A DNA stretch of 64,000 nt, from assembly GCF_034140825.1 (NCBI RefSeq), contig NC_089044.1, forward strand, positions 23,242,001 through 23,306,000. Reading direction: 5' to 3'. Under the pieces are notes generated by a model. The model did no database searches. It had not been told where the DNA came from and saw nothing but the letters and a program-made list of their open reading frames with translations. How positions within the stretch are numbered: position 1 is the stretch's first letter; each line of letters opens with the position of its first letter. The stretch comes from Oryza sativa Japonica Group. Its lineage: Eukaryota > Streptophyta > Magnoliopsida > Poales > Poaceae. Shown in pieces: positions 12,564 through 25,434 of this stretch. The position numbers were made by a program, and so were the translations under genes.

Positions 12564-13232
12564 TCAGCTTGATGATGCATTGCCAAACATGAGATTGTTT
12601 ATCTTGTCAATGCTAATATCTGATATGTCCTCGATGGGTTTCTCCTCCCCTGTTGCAGTACCACACGCCGCAGGCTCCCGGGCAAATTCATCTGGCAAAA
12701 GGCAAAAAATATCTGAACATGTACCACTAATGCAACAATGTTGGAACGGAACTACCGAAGTGAGCACAGCAAAAGTCTCACCGGAGATAGTGGCCAAGCA
12801 AAGTCGGAGCAGGAGCGAGCAGAAAGTTGGAGGCCATGTAGAGCACCATCCCCTGCGCCGCCGCTTCCAGCAGCAGCGACGGCATGGCCAGTGCCCAATG
12901 CCTGAAAGAAAACCACACCGACACCGGTGCGCACAACGCCATCGCCATGAGACTCAAATCACTCGTCCAGGCGAAGCAAACAAACAACTGAAACGTGAGG
13001 AGTATGGACTACGCTGTACCGACCTGGCGGGGTAGTAGGTGACACCGAGGAAACGCAGCCACGGCTCCGGCAGGTAAGCCCACGCGAGGTAGGCGGCGGC
13101 GGCGGCCACCGCGGCGATGGATCCCACGAAGCCGTACGCCTCCGATGAGCCGCGGGAGGGATCGGCCGTGGGGCGCCGGCCTCCGACTCTCACCGTTTGC
13201 CTGGGGCTCCGCGCCACCGCGTCCGATTGCAT
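12564..13232 (-). CDS. PIGP: PIG-P, subunit of GPI N-acetylglucosaminyltransferase
   Basis: Minus-strand exons 13232-13024, 12901-12782 and 12726-12564 give 163 aa. PIG-P is a small ER-membrane subunit of the enzyme that adds GlcNAc to phosphatidylinositol, the first step of GPI-anchor synthesis. The family signature is clear: EAYGFVGSIAAVAA (from residue 31), a first membrane span to about 54, the loop GVTYYPARHWALAMP, a second span (about residues 78-100), then the conserved tail EKPIEDISDISIDKINNLMF. Exon 3 is placed at the ATTAG acceptor at 12727-12728, because the nearer CCAG acceptor would bring in a stop; this adds about 12 residues (GTCSDIFCLLP) before DEFAREP. An upstream in-frame ATG at 13352 would add 40 residues unlike the family, so the later start is preferred. 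Confidence 0.85.
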
Positions 13233-13772
13233 CTTGCAACGCCGGGATGCCTGAACTTGGAATTCGCCAAGGCAGAGGAAGATACCGAGACGGCAGGAAG
13301 ACGGATTTGAAAACCGTCTGATGATCTGATGAACAGCACCAGGCTTTACCATCTGATGATCTGAATCTGATTTTAATGTAGCCCGATCTAATTAAAAAAT
13401 ACAAGATTTAAGAATTCGATCTTGTTCTACAGGACAAAAACCAAGAAAACCGTAGGTGACCAAACAAAAAAAAAACTTCACCAGTGCGCTTTTGCTAAAG
13501 GGTATGTGGAGGCGTGGATGAGGAAATACGTGAACGCGTTTTGCAGGATTGGAGAACGACACATTAAAATTAGTATGCCAACCGCAAATTTTCATCTTCG
13601 AATACATTGGTCCGTAAAATCCAAGGACAAAGTGTACAATCAACCAGTAGAAACCAGAAAGATCAAGAAATTGTGTTCTTGATCTCTAAAGCCTATTATG
13701 CAAAGGGGGCAGAAATTAACTTAAGACAGGCAACAACAGAAAAAGATCTCAGCAGATGCTAGCATAAGCTTT
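13233..13772. other. intergenic, PIG-P promoter and eIF3b 3' flank
   Basis: Holds the PIG-P 5' flank and the eIF3b 3' UTR. Open frames here show no protein character. Confidence 0.45.
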
Positions 13773-16700
13773 TCACTCCTGATCCAGCTCGAATGGAACT
13801 TCTTCTTGGACGTCTACCTCCTCTTCAATCTCAACTTCCTTGGTGTCGTACTCTTCCTCATCGTCACTGGCCTCCCCGTCTCTGAGCTCCATCCTGTATG
13901 GTCTCTCTTCCTCGTGCAGCTGCTTCCACTTGGCAACCCATCCTTCCCATTCCTCCTGAAGCTGCTTCCGCCTCTTGCGTTCCTGCTCGCTCAGCTGGTT
14001 GAAGGCATCCTGATCCTCTTGCTCGTACTTCTTGCTGTACTTCCTCAGGTTCTTCGCAATCTCGTCTTCCTTTTCAGGGGTCAGCAGCGACGGTGGTCTC
14101 GGACGCCACAGGAACTGTACCAGTAAATTAAAGTAAATGACAAAGGATTACAATGGTGTAAAGCAATGAGACATGAGAGTCCAGAAAAGGGTAGGATGGA
14201 ACCTCCATACCTGAAAGAAGTGGTCCTTTGACACCTTGTAAAGTTGCTTGCCACTGAAAGACCATATTTGGAAACCATTCTCCATTTCATGGACTGAGGT
14301 AACTGCAGATGCAAGATATCTAACAAAAAAAAATCCCAACATCATTTTAGTTCCACTAACATACAAGGAAATCCATCTTAACTTGTTTAGTCACACCAGT
14401 GAGAAGTATTATAAAAAAATTGCAACCAAAACTCAAATATTTTAAATTCTAAGAGTTGGTTTTGAAATTTTCATTTAGAGTGAACATTTTTCGTAGGGCA
14501 TATGATACTTGGTTTTTGAAAATTTGACATAATAAAGTGCCAGTGTCATGGTGAGGACTACAAATTTCCTGACCAAGTATAGGCTTACCTTCCAGTAGGA
14601 TCCCACATAATGTCAGTAGCCATGAAATGTTCACCCGTTGCCATCGTCTCAAGCTCATCAACATTGTAAAACTCCAGCTGCCCATTAAAGCCCTTCAGAC
14701 CAGCGAAAACAATGAATCTTCCACCAGGAGACCAGAACAATGCATTAGCCTGCTTGCCCTTGAGAGTGGTGAGCTTGGACACACGACTGATGTTGTTGGA
14801 TGTTTTCATGGAGTAGAAGCTTATATCAGGCTTAGGGCCATCACCATGAATAACAGCAAAGCGGTGACCTTTGGGCTCCCATGCAAAGGCAATGATCTTA
14901 TCGTTCTTGTTGTCCAATTCAAGAACCTCAATGGGTATGTCCCTTTCCTTAATTCTAAAAAGCTCAAATCCAGTGTAAGTACTCTTCTTGGTTTTTGTGT
15001 ATCTATCAACCTGGACAGCAAGATATTCTCCACTGTTCTGCCAGTACATCTTGCAATCACTGACACTGAAAAGGTTTTTCTGCCGCAGCTCCTCTTTGCC
15101 AGGAATTTGCACAAGGCTCACCTTTCAATAAAAATTATAGATTTTAGTCTTCACCATTAGTTGACGGAACTTCCTCAAAAGGGATGAAGCACAGAAAATT
15201 GCACTTACCCTTGCAGGCTGGTTTCCTCCACCCAACTCAGGGACAAAAAGGGCTATGATTGGATCAGTTGGAGACCAGCAGAAGTCGACAACATTCTCAA
15301 CCTTCAGAGATTTCTTATCAAGAAGGGAGAATGTTTCAGTCTCATAGACAGATATAACATTCTTCCCAAGCCTTGCAAAATATTTATCGTCTTTTCCACC
15401 ACCCCATCTTCAGACACAAAAAATATAGTAAGCACCCCCAGGTACAACAACTTAACAAAGAGGTAATGCATTCAATAACAAATACAAAAACCAGTGTGTT
15501 CACCTGAAAATAGGCCATGAAACACCAGAAACACTGATATTTCCACTGGCACTGAATTCATCAGCACTTCCTTTAAAGTCGCGCATCACTTTGCCAGTCC
15601 TCACATCAAAGATATTAAGAACAACCCTCTACAACATCCAGCACAAAAGTCAGAAGGGAAAGCTATGAGCAGATAAATGAATGTAAGACGGTCCCTTACA
15701 TGAGTGTCTCTAGGGTTGCTGGGCTCGTGGCTACTATATGTGACCAAATATTTCTCACCAGGGGAGAAGTCAATCAGTTTCACCTGTTACAAGCAGTGTT
15801 AGGTAGATAAAATATTACATATCTGACATAACTCAGTGCAGCGTAAATCACGTACCTGTGCATGAGCAAATCGCATTAGACGCTCAAACTTATCGTCGCC
15901 ACCCCACACCTGGGAGCCCTGCCTATGCACTGTTGCCAAGTATGTTCCAAGAGGGGACCACTGAATAAAACTGTCTGTCCAGTACTAGACGAGTAAAAAA
16001 AAAGGTAAAGTGATGAGTATATTCAGTTATGCATTGGGAGTGCAGAGCACAGTTCATGACCTTAAATTTTTCAATTTCAATTCAAGAAACCCAAGGTACC
16101 TGCTTTTGGAACACAAGTTCAGGCATCTTCTGCCTTGCATCATTCCAGTAAACTTCAGTGAAAGTACCAGCACGGATAACAAATTGGTCCCGGGCCTTCT
16201 CATCAGCCAGCCATTTTTGCAAGTTCTCCTGCAAAACATGTGCAAAATCTAGGTATTAGGCAATGTCACAAAAAGGATCTTAATAATTTTCAAAATTAAA
16301 ATGCTCATTAAAAAATAAACACGCTTTTGGGTGGTGTAAAGTTGAAAATGCTTACTCCAGGAGTGTATGGCTTAATTTCAGCAGGCATCCATTCGTCTGG
16401 AACTTTCATGTACTTGTCAAAGTCATCAAACATGTTAACTGCAAAGATGTGAGACTTGTCGAGCTTGTACCCATTTGTCTTTTCCCTAGCAAGCTCAGCT
16501 TCCTGACATAATGTCAAACAAAGTAATACAAACTTAAACCCTACTAGACTTAAAAATGAACATAAAAACGAAACATCCGACAGAGTCGTTCAATTTCCTA
16601 TTTTTCCTCACCTGACTATAAGTAAAGATCACAATATTTCTATCTTACATCATATTAAACGATTAAAAGCTAAATGAACATGGATGAAGCAAATAATGAT

Positions 16701-17743
16701 GGTTCAAAACAATATTTAAATGATTGGGCCCATGGCGTTCTCAAGGCATGTACTCATGTGTGATCCATGTTCAAATGGTACAGATCTGAGGGATGACTTG
16801 CAAAGACAAGAATCAAGCCATGTGTCATGCTCTAAGGGGAAAAATGCATCTGACATGTGGCAAAGTACCTGTGGGGTATTATACTCGATGAAGCAGTAAC
16901 CGTATGTCTTCTTTGTCTCTGGGTTTACAGGCATCCAAAGACCACCTTCTTTGATCGCACCAATTTGACTGTAGATCTTGCGTATGACGTTCTCCAACTT
17001 CTCAAACTTCTCTGGTGGAACAACGGGCAGGTTGTCCACGACAACAACGTTAGCAAACCCCATTTCAAGCTCCATAGGGTCATCAATCCGAAGTAAATCC
17101 TCATCGTCACTGAACATTACAAATCAGTCAGCGACATAAAAGGAAAACTCAAGAAAATTTTCTGGACAAACAAAAATCGTTAAATGCAAACAATACTGGC
17201 CATGTAATTGTGAGTCAGCTTAAGCATCAGCCGCCATAAGCTACCAGATGGAACAATTTTAGTCAGATAAGAAATACAGTCATTCACACCAGTTGCATGT
17301 TTAACCTTGGTATATACAAATATATGCAATCAGTGCCTGCTATGTCACTTATAATGTTATACATAGTTAGCATACCGACACATTACGAGTTCTCATGCAG
17401 ATTAACATCATGGCACATCTAAAAAACCGTATCAAAATCTCTACCAGTGGGAGCTAAAAGCATCAGATACTAGCTGCCGCGTTGATTAAGGCAGATCGAA
17501 CAGTCACGCGATGCTATAATCGGATCTGAATGAAACGGAAGGGGGTGACTAGGGTATCCAGCGAAAGCGCACGACGGCGTGAGGTAGTTTTGTTGGGGCC
17601 GGATCGAGAGGCGGTGGCTACCTGAGGATGCCGAAGTCCTCGCCGGCGGGGAGGGTGACGGAGTCGAGATCGACGGTGGAGAGGTCGACCCCAAGCTCCC
17701 GCGCCCGCGCTTCGATGCCTTCCATGGAGATTTCTAGCGCCAT
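13773..17743 (-). CDS. EIF3B: eukaryotic translation initiation factor 3 subunit b
   Basis: Eleven minus-strand exons: 17743-17622, 17109-16869, 16502-16356, 16228-16100, 15984-15856, 15783-15700, 15628-15504, 15407-15209, 15121-14589, 14319-14211 and 14114-13773. Phases agree and give 719 aa, the usual plant length. eIF3b is a scaffold of the eIF3 complex on the 40S subunit in the cytosol. The N-terminus carries an acidic patch (SDDEDLL) and then an RRM (about residues 55-140, with VVVDNLPVVP and YGYCFIEYNTP). It continues through KSHIFAVNMFDDFDKYMKVP into the WD-type propeller (YLATVHRQGSQVWGG, SPGEKYLVTYS, VVDFCWSPTDP, FWSPGGRFIVFAGL). The C-terminal helix is charged (RKYSKKYEQEDQDAFNQLSE, EEWEGWVAKWK) and ends acidic. 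No damage is seen. Confidence 0.95.
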
Positions 17744-17848
17744 CTTCGCCTACATAAAACCTCGAATCCTCCACGCGCGCGCGAGAAAGACAGCGACGGC
17801 CGGCGTCGTTGACTGCGGTGGCGGCGGCGAGGAGATTGCGGGGAGAGA

Positions 17849-17881
<33 letters not shown>

Positions 17882-18990
17882 GGAGGCGTGGGGGTGGGAG
17901 TGTGGCCGGGATTGAGTCGGCTAGGGTTTTGAAGCGGCGCTGTGAAGGACGGTTCGGGATTCTATTGCCTTTGTGACTGACGCCGACAGGTGGGCCCAGA
18001 AGTCCAGTAGATGCGCGCGTTCTCTCTCTCTCGGGCCTCTGTGACTTTTGGGTCGGGCCATATTAAGCCCATAAGTATGGACCAGCACAAACCCAAGCCC
18101 ATCGTTCATAAAATAGAAATCGGTTTTTTCTTGATCTTCAAATTTGCGAAGTTCTTCAATAAATCGTTTAAGATTTGTTATTTGGAGAAGTATGGATCTG
18201 GTTAATTTATGTAGCTTTTTTATAAAAAAAACAGTACAAACGAATACACTCACAACTACACAACTAAGTAGATGATCTACACTGAAACCTGTTAAGTAGT
18301 TCTACACCGAAGCATTATTTTTACCTCGCAATATTTGTATATAAATAAAATAGCCATTACCTCGCAACCCCATCTATCTAACATAGGAAATCAAAACCCT
18401 ATTATCTATGCTCTCCATTCAACGATATGCAAGGTTCATGACTTCATTCAGATATCAAACGGACTTTCAATTAGCTATTCCGCAATTAGTTACTACCATG
18501 CGAATATGTCAATATAACAATAAATTACTACTAGAGTATGAAAAATATATATGTTTCTGTTTGATTTTTTTCATTATTAGAATTAAACCTCGATTTGATA
18601 TTTCGTAAAGTGTCAAGTAAGTTGAATGCATTTAAGTCACAGGTAAACAAACACATAAGAGATTTTCGCAAAGCGAGCATAACTCATCTGATTAGATATT
18701 ATTCTGTTGGTTATAGATGATATACCCCTTGACAGGGAGTCACCTGTGATGAAATCTGAAGATAAAAATATATCAATCTAGTCTTCAAATGTGTTCATAA
18801 AAATAGAGTACATTGTACTATGTTTTGAAAAAAAAAACAAAGAGGTTTCTCTAACTGACTAGATCTAACCAATAAAACTTCAGTTCAGAAAAATAAAGTC
18901 ATACAGTGTACCAGTTCAAACACATTGAATTATGCTACTCCAGTATAAATAATCTCAGATCTGTGAGCTTAATAAAAGAATATTCTGGTT
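17744..18990. other. divergent intergenic region, eIF3b and PMT
   Basis: Next to eIF3b the 5' UTR and promoter are GC-rich, with a (GGC)n run at about 17851-17879. Beyond 18100 the DNA is AT-rich, with no gene or clear element. Confidence 0.45.
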
Positions 18991-19039
18991 TTTTTTTTTG
19001 TTTTGCAGGCAGCGGTTGGAGCGGACGTGGTCGGGGAGC

Positions 19040-22000
19040 GACCGGCGGCACGGACCCAACCCAACCCAACCATCTCGTTCCCGCCGCGTCCTCTCTTCTT
19101 CCGCCGTGGACTCATCGTCTCCAACGCCACACGACACGACGCGACGCGACGCGACGCGAGAAAAAGTCAAAAGCAGCAGCAGCGGCGGAGCAACCAAGCC
19201 TACCTCCACCAAAATCTTCTCCCCCCCTCTCCTCTCCTCTCCACCCGCCGGTGACCCGAGCCCCCCCACCGCCTCACGCCGCCGCCGCCGCCGCCGCGGG
19301 GAGTTCCATTCCACCGGGTCGCCTTCCGGCCGTCTCCTGCAGAGAGGTATCGGTTTGGTTTCGTTTGGTTTGCTTCCTCCGATCGAGAGCTTCCTTCCTC
19401 GTCTCGAATCCAATCCGTTCTCTGTGTAGTTCTTTACTGGGCTGTGGGGATCGGGATTCCGAGTTAGCTTAGAGCTTAGCCCCCTTCTAGTTCTAGTTCT
19501 ACTGTGTAGAGAGAATCTGCAACTGCCAGGTGGTTTTTTGTTGTTGCGGATCGAGTTGTGTGATGATGATTCACCGACCAAGCTATGCAGCGAGTATCCG
19601 CGATTTCTTACCTTTTGCTTGCTGAGTTGTATGGCGAAGCCCCCGATGCTTCCGCGACAGGCTGATTTTTGGTCATTTCTAGGTGGCCATTGACCTTGTA
19701 GATATGGGAACTGGTTAAATTGGTTATGCCTTGTCACGACTAAATCTCTCGCTCCTTCAGTTCAGTTGCTTTGTTTCATCATTCGATCTCCCGTGTTAGC
19801 TAGCATAATATCTGCTGATGAACTGCCTCGGGGGTTGAGAATCCATTATCAGAAAACTCTATATAGGCATTCGAAAGGGTCCCATGCCAGGTTCGATTTG
19901 AATTGGTACATACTACCTCCGTTTCACAATGTAAATCATTTTAGTATTTTCCATATTTATATTGATATTAATGAACCTAGATAGATATATATGTGTCTAG
20001 ATTCATTAACATCAATATGAATGTGGGAAATGCTAGAATGACTTACATTGTGAAACGGAGGAAGTATATGCTATTTTGGAAATAGTTAACGTCATACTAA
20101 TTGGTTAGGAGTCAAATAGGCATCACCAAGCACTTTTTGAATTGACTCAATGTTTCCCCTGTTTGTGCTTTTGCCATCTACTAACATATATACACTGCAA
20201 ACATTTTTGGGTTATGGAAGAAACTCCCAGTCTCTGCATGTTCTGCAAATATTTCAATTCATAAATTCATTTAGAATAACTAAGTTTCCTGTAATAATTT
20301 TCTGAAATTCGTTCAAAATTGTTTCCCTGCAACAATTTCAGGTTCATGAGGGGCTCGAGGATGAATCCAGGTGACCGTAGAACGCGGAGCACGATGTCCA
20401 TCGTAATTGTGATGAGTTTGTGCTGCTTCTTTTATATACTAGGAGCTTGGCAGAAAAGTGGGACCGGAAGGGGGGATAGTATTGCATTGAGGGTGACAAA
20501 AGAGACCGACTGTACAATCTTGCCAAACTTGCACTTTGAGACCCATCATAGCTTAGGTGGTGTTAATCCTTTGGTCATGACCGATAAAGTCTTTGAGCCA
20601 TGCCATATTCGATACAGTGACTATACTCCTTGTCAGGATCAGAACCGAGCAATGAACTTTCCTAGAGAAAATATGAACTACCGAGAGAGGCATTGTCCTA
20701 CAGAGACTAAGAAACTGCGCTGTCTAATCCCAGCACCCAAAGGCTATGTCACCCCTTTTCCTTGGCCCAAGAGCCGTGACTATGTTCCATATGCAAATGC
20801 ACCATATAAGAATTTGACAGTTGAGAAGGCTGTTCAGAACTGGGTCCAGTTTGAGGGAGATGTGTTTAGATTTCCAGGAGGGGGGACAATGTTTCCCAAT
20901 GGAGCAAATGCCTACATTGATGAGCTTGCATCCGTCATTCCATTTACTGATGGCACCATTAGGACTGCACTTGATACTGGATGCGGGGTATGTCATCTAA
21001 ACAGATCCTATCATTCTTGAACATGTATAAACATTGAGCAGCTACTTTTAGCCTCTCTGTTAGCGTCTTTTTAGTTGCTTCTTTCCTTAATTTATGATGT
21101 ACCTCATAGCAGTAATTCATGAAATATTAGTGCATCTTAGCCCAATTTCTCTGAACTTTCATGTGTATAATTAGGCCATTTAGTTTCATTGACCTTATGT
21201 TAGTATTTTCTTGATCACCTGTTGTAGCTGCAATAACAATTTAAGCCACTTGTAGGTTGCCAGCTGGGGTGCTTACCTAATGGACAGAAATGTATTAACC
21301 ATGTCATTTGCACCTCGAGACTCACATGAAGCTCAGGTTCAATTTGCATTGGAGCGAGGTGTTCCTGCAGTAATTGGAGTGCTTGGAACTATAAAACTAC
21401 CATACCCCTCTGGATCTTTTGATATGGCCCATTGCTCACGCTGCTTAATCTCCTGGAAGTCAAATGGTTAGTAGTGTCAACTGTGCATACAAAATGTAGT
21501 GCCTCTATCAGCTGTTCTTTTTTGCATATGCTATATTATTTCGCTTCATGCAGATGCGATGTACATGTTTGAAGTAGATCGGGTTCTGAGGCCTGGTGGC
21601 TATTGGATATTGTCTGGTCCTCCCATCAATTGGAAGACAAATCACCAAGCATGGAAAAGATCCAAGGAAGACTTAGAGGCAGAACAAAATGTAATCGAAA
21701 AAATTGCTGAAATGTTGTGCTGGGGTAAGATTCATGAGAAGGGAGATACTGTTATTTGGCGCAAAAAGGCAGATTCAAATGAATGTCATAATAAGGATGA
21801 CCATCCTAGCAAGATGTGCAAAATTCAAGATGCAGATGATGTCTGGTGTGTTCTCTATGTATCTAGTTCTACTATATGCGTGCTGTTAACCTCTAACATG
21901 CCATATCAACTCGACTAAGTTATAATCGCCATAATTCCAAAATCCTTGTTATACAAGAAAAACAGCTAGCTTTTTCATATACCACTAGATTATAGGATTT

Positions 22001-23090
22001 GTAGGTGATTGCCCTTACTCCTTGTCAGGGGCAACTTATTACAGTGATCGCTGCTGATATATGCAAATGCTCTCTTAATGGTGGAATCAAGAATAGATGC
22101 TTATCTGAAGATTTCTATTTCTGACAGTATTTATATGTTGTTTCATTAATGATTTTTTATATGGTTTATTGTTATAGGTATAAGAAAATGGAAGGTTGTA
22201 TAACACCTTTCCCGGAAGAAGCACAGCTACGGAAATTCCCAGAGAGACTATTTGCTGCCCCTCCCAGAATTCTACAGGGTCGCACCCCAGGTGTTACAGA
22301 AGAAATTTTTGAGGAGGATAATAAGTTGTGGAAGAAGTATGTCAGTACTTACAAGAGGATAAACAAGCTGATAGGTTCTTTGAGGTATAGGAATATTATG
22401 GACATGAACGCAGGGCTTGGAAGTTTTGCGGCAATTATTGATTCTCCAATATCTTGGGTAATGAATGTTGTGCCCACAATATCTGAGAAGAACACTCTTG
22501 GTATCATTTACGAGCGAGGTCTTATTGGCATATACCATGATTGGTAAGTCTTTAAGCTAGATGTCCTGGCACTTGGTTTAAAAAGGGATGCCAATGTGTT
22601 GAAACTGTTCCTGGTTACTCTGACATTGCATTGTTGTCAGGTGTGAAGCCTTCTCTACATATCCTAGGACATACGACTTGATACATGCCAATGGTCTCTT
22701 CAGCTTATACCAGAATAAGTATGTGCTCTTTCTCCTGTATTGGTAACACAATGCAAACTATCTGGTCCATTGATATGAGTAATAAGTATGTGGTCTTTCT
22801 CGTCTTGGTAACATGATGCAAACTATCCAGTCTTTTGATATAAGCTTTTCAAATTTGCTAGGTGCAACATGGAAGACATTCTTCTGGAGATGGATAGGAT
22901 TTTACGTCCTGAGGGCGCAGTCATACTGCGGGACAATGTTGAGGTGCTGAACAAGGTTAGGAGGACAGTGATGGGGATGCGGTGGAAATCCAAGTTGCTT
23001 GATCATGAAGATGGGCCTCATATACCTGAGAAGATTTTGGTTTCAGTGAAAAAGTATTGGGTTGGCAATGAAGAAGAAAACAGTTCATAG
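19040..23090 (+). CDS. Golgi PMT-type putative methyltransferase
   Basis: Coding exons 20346-20987, 21256-21466, 21554-21845, 22178-22543, 22641-22718 and 22862-23090 give 605 aa, normal for the family. A 5' UTR exon (about 19040-19345) and an intron ending at 20340 precede the ATG at 20346. The protein is a type II membrane protein: a short basic N-terminus, one span at about residues 17-35 ([19 protein letters not shown]), then a lumenal domain. It has the family marks [35 protein letters not shown], the SAM-binding [16 protein letters not shown] (about 207-222), [45 protein letters not shown] and [16 protein letters not shown]. Members such as QUA2 act in pectin methylation in the Golgi; the substrate of this one is unknown. 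Its 3' flank is duplicated at 26735-27400. Confidence 0.92.
19916..20064. mobile_element. short palindromic MITE in the PMT 5' UTR intron
   Basis: CCTCCGTTTCACAATGTAA at the left, the inverse TTACATTGTGAAACGGAGG at the right, and TA at each side. About 149 bp and nearly palindromic along its whole length. Confidence 0.7.
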
Positions 23091-23094
23091 ATAC

Positions 23095-23470
23095 CCTTTT
23101 TTTATGTTGTACCTGTTCATAGATCCGGTTCATACTTCATAGGTACAGGCCTCACCATTCCCAATCAAGATGACATACAGGTAGAGTATTTTTTATGTCC
23201 TGCATATTGGTTGTGCATATACAGAAGCAGGGCATTAAGGGCAAACGTTGGTGATTTGCCAACACATTTTGTAGGTAAAGAGGAAGATAGTTTGTGCTGA
23301 GATGAACGTACCCATTGTATTACAGATCCACACAGGAACATTTTCCGAGTGAACAAGTGTTGCCCCATGTATTTTGTTTGTGCTGCTTGTACAACATGGA
23401 ACATTAGCAGTACATGTACAAGTAACAAGGAGACAAGGAGTTGTACACACCACATATCTACTATCACCTA
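23095..23470 (+). repeat. PMT 3' flank, duplicated copy 1
   Basis: Matches 26735-27400 over TGTTGTACCTGTTCATAG, CAATCAAGATGACATACAG, GATTTGCCAACACATTTTG and AACAAGTGTTG...CCCATGTATT. This copy has no insertion at CATTGTATTACAG (about 23317). Confidence 0.8.
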
Positions 23471-23576
23471 CCTAGGTTTCTCCTCACCTACAGCTGATAA
23501 GATGTTGTTTGGTCACAGGGGCGACGCTACAGCCTGGTCACACATATGATGGATTAGATATAGTGTACTTTAGTGA

Positions 23577-23660
23577 AGTCGGTCAAGCCTCCGGGATGGA
23601 CCCGTAGAGGTAGCAACAATTCTGAATTCTGCTCGACGGAGTTTATAACAGCACATTTGC
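23577..23660 (+). promoter_or_regulatory. distal conserved block upstream of P1
   Basis: GTCGGTCAAGCCTCCGGGAT followed by GGACCCGTAGAGGTAGCAAC. The same block precedes other array members, at about 37565 (P4), 44311, 48387, 54176 (P7) and 57655 (P8). Its function is unknown; conservation among diverged copies suggests it is part of the duplicated unit and perhaps an enhancer. Confidence 0.5.
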
Positions 23661-24048
23661 CCTTGCTGCTCGATTTGACTATATAGCTTTGTTCAGTAGT
23701 TCTGTTCGATGGAGGAGCTCTCACTTGCCGGAGTGGGCCCTGCCGCCGGAGTTGGGTGCACGCCAGAACGAAAGGAGCGGTGACACAGACGAACTGATCG
23801 TACTATTAAGAAAAAGAAAAGTAAATGTTAAAATTACCCTTAACCTTTAATTAGTAAAATACTAATGTACCCTTATAAATTAACGGCTCAGATTACTTCT
23901 ACCGGTAGTGCTAGTAGAATATTATAGGTAGAGAGCACCGTAACGGTGCTCTAAAATGATCTATGGATTTTGTATAAACTTGTGTGGACTCTGTCTATTG
24001 TTAGGCTTGTCCCACTCATAAAAATTTCGAATATGGGTCTGCCCACTG

Positions 24049-25225
24049 TTTTTTTAATACGTAAGGAGCGCATCTTTACATTAAAAATGAGCAAAAGTTA
24101 TTTACAAGGGTAACCTAAGAAAATAAAAGAAGACGGAGACATGATACAGGAAAGACCAAAGATCAAAAGCCTATTCTCTACGACTGAATTTGCGACCCCG
24201 TTCCAACTACAGGAACAACCAAGGCGGGAATCGCTGCCCTAGCTAGCCACCACAGCTCGGCTTCATTTGTCATGACCCTCGCAATCTCTGTCCAAGATCG
24301 AGTTTCCTGATTGAAGATTTTATTGTTTCTCTTCTTCGAAATCGTCCATGCTACTAGGGCCGTAATGGTGTCGAACCTTCGACGGTGCGCCTTGATCACT
24401 TTCTTTCGGGCATCACAAAGCCACAAGTGGAAATAAGCCTCATTGTGGGGCAAACAAACTGCATACCCAATTGCTTGAAGTGCAGTCCACCAAAGTTGTC
24501 GGGACTCCGGACATGCGACCAAGAGGTGATCTATCATTTCATCACATTGATCGCAAAGGACACAACGGTCAGGATGCGATAGCCCACGGTTCCAAAGTCG
24601 ATCCGCTGTCCAACACCTATTAAGAGTAACCAACCAAAGAAAGTAATGACACCTGGGAGGGAGAGGGGCAAGGATTTCCAGATTGGTTTGTATAGGAAGC
24701 GACTTCTTCCCAAGAACATAACTTGATATGCCGAGCGAGAAGAATACTCACCTAAGGACTCCCATCTCCAAGACAATGAGTCAGGCTCATCTGAGAGCTG
24801 CACCGATCTGAGTGTCATCCAAAGGTTGATGTACTCCAAAATTGCTTGGACACCCAGTGCGGTAGAAATGTCCCGTATCCAACGCCTGTCGTGGAGCGCC
24901 TCGGCCACAGTTCAACGACTCCACAAACGCGCAGGGACAATAGCATAAACCGCTGGCGCCAAAGAGCGTATCGATGTTCCATCTATCTAGTAGTCCTCCC
25001 AGAACAACGTCGTATTCCCATCTCCCACCGAAATCAAAGTGGAAACTGCGACCAGATTCTTTTCTTTCTGGGAGATTGGGATATTAAGCCCCTGCCATCG
25101 TTTATCCGGCGATGTTCTCTGCTGCCATTTACAGCATAGCCAGCGAGATCTTAGTGCAATGCCCAATTTTCCAAATCCTGGATCCCTAATCCGCCTGTAT
25201 GGCTGATTACTCAACATTCCACGAA
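24049..25225 (-). mobile_element. LINE (L1 type), 5'-truncated
   Basis: On the minus strand the frames read as the C-terminal part of a plant L1 ORF2: LGIALRSRWLCCKW with PDKRWQGLNIPIS, then GDGNTTLFWEDYW, then a zinc-binding RVT segment (CVLCDQCDEMIDHLLVACPESRQLWW) and the terminal WTISKKRNNKIFN. The reading frame is broken by frameshifts between these pieces. A short T run at 24049-24055 marks the poly-A end. The reverse transcriptase core is missing. It lies between the distal and proximal promoter blocks of P1. Confidence 0.8.
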
Positions 25226-25370
25226 GATGAGGCATTGCATATCGTGGAAAAAAATGACCACTATATTGGCCAGTGCCTAATTTGTCCTAAAAGGAGCGCA
25301 TTGACCCCTGGTAAACGATAGCGAACTGCACTACGTACCCTGCCTTGCTAAGTTAGCTGTCTCTATAAAT
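25226..25370 (+). promoter_or_regulatory. P1 proximal promoter: conserved block and TATA box
   Basis: Contains GCATTGCATATCGTGG, CAGTGCCTAATTTG, TTGACCCCTGG (25301) running into TAAACGATAGCGAACTGCA (25312-25330), then TATAAAT at 25364-25370 followed by TCTGAAAACCCAACAGC. The same order occurs before P3, P4, P5, P7 and P8. The ATG is about 70 bp after the TATA box. Confidence 0.65.
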
Positions 25371-25434
25371 TCTGAAAACCCAACAGCTAGCTCGTACACA
25401 ACAAACAAACCAAGAGCTAAAATTTCAGTCAGTG

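Noticed and set aside
18906-19737. Overlapping frames of 188 and 260 codons on opposite strands
   Set aside because: They cover the PMT 5' UTR exon and promoter; low-complexity residues and a well-placed splice donor at 19346 favour non-coding.
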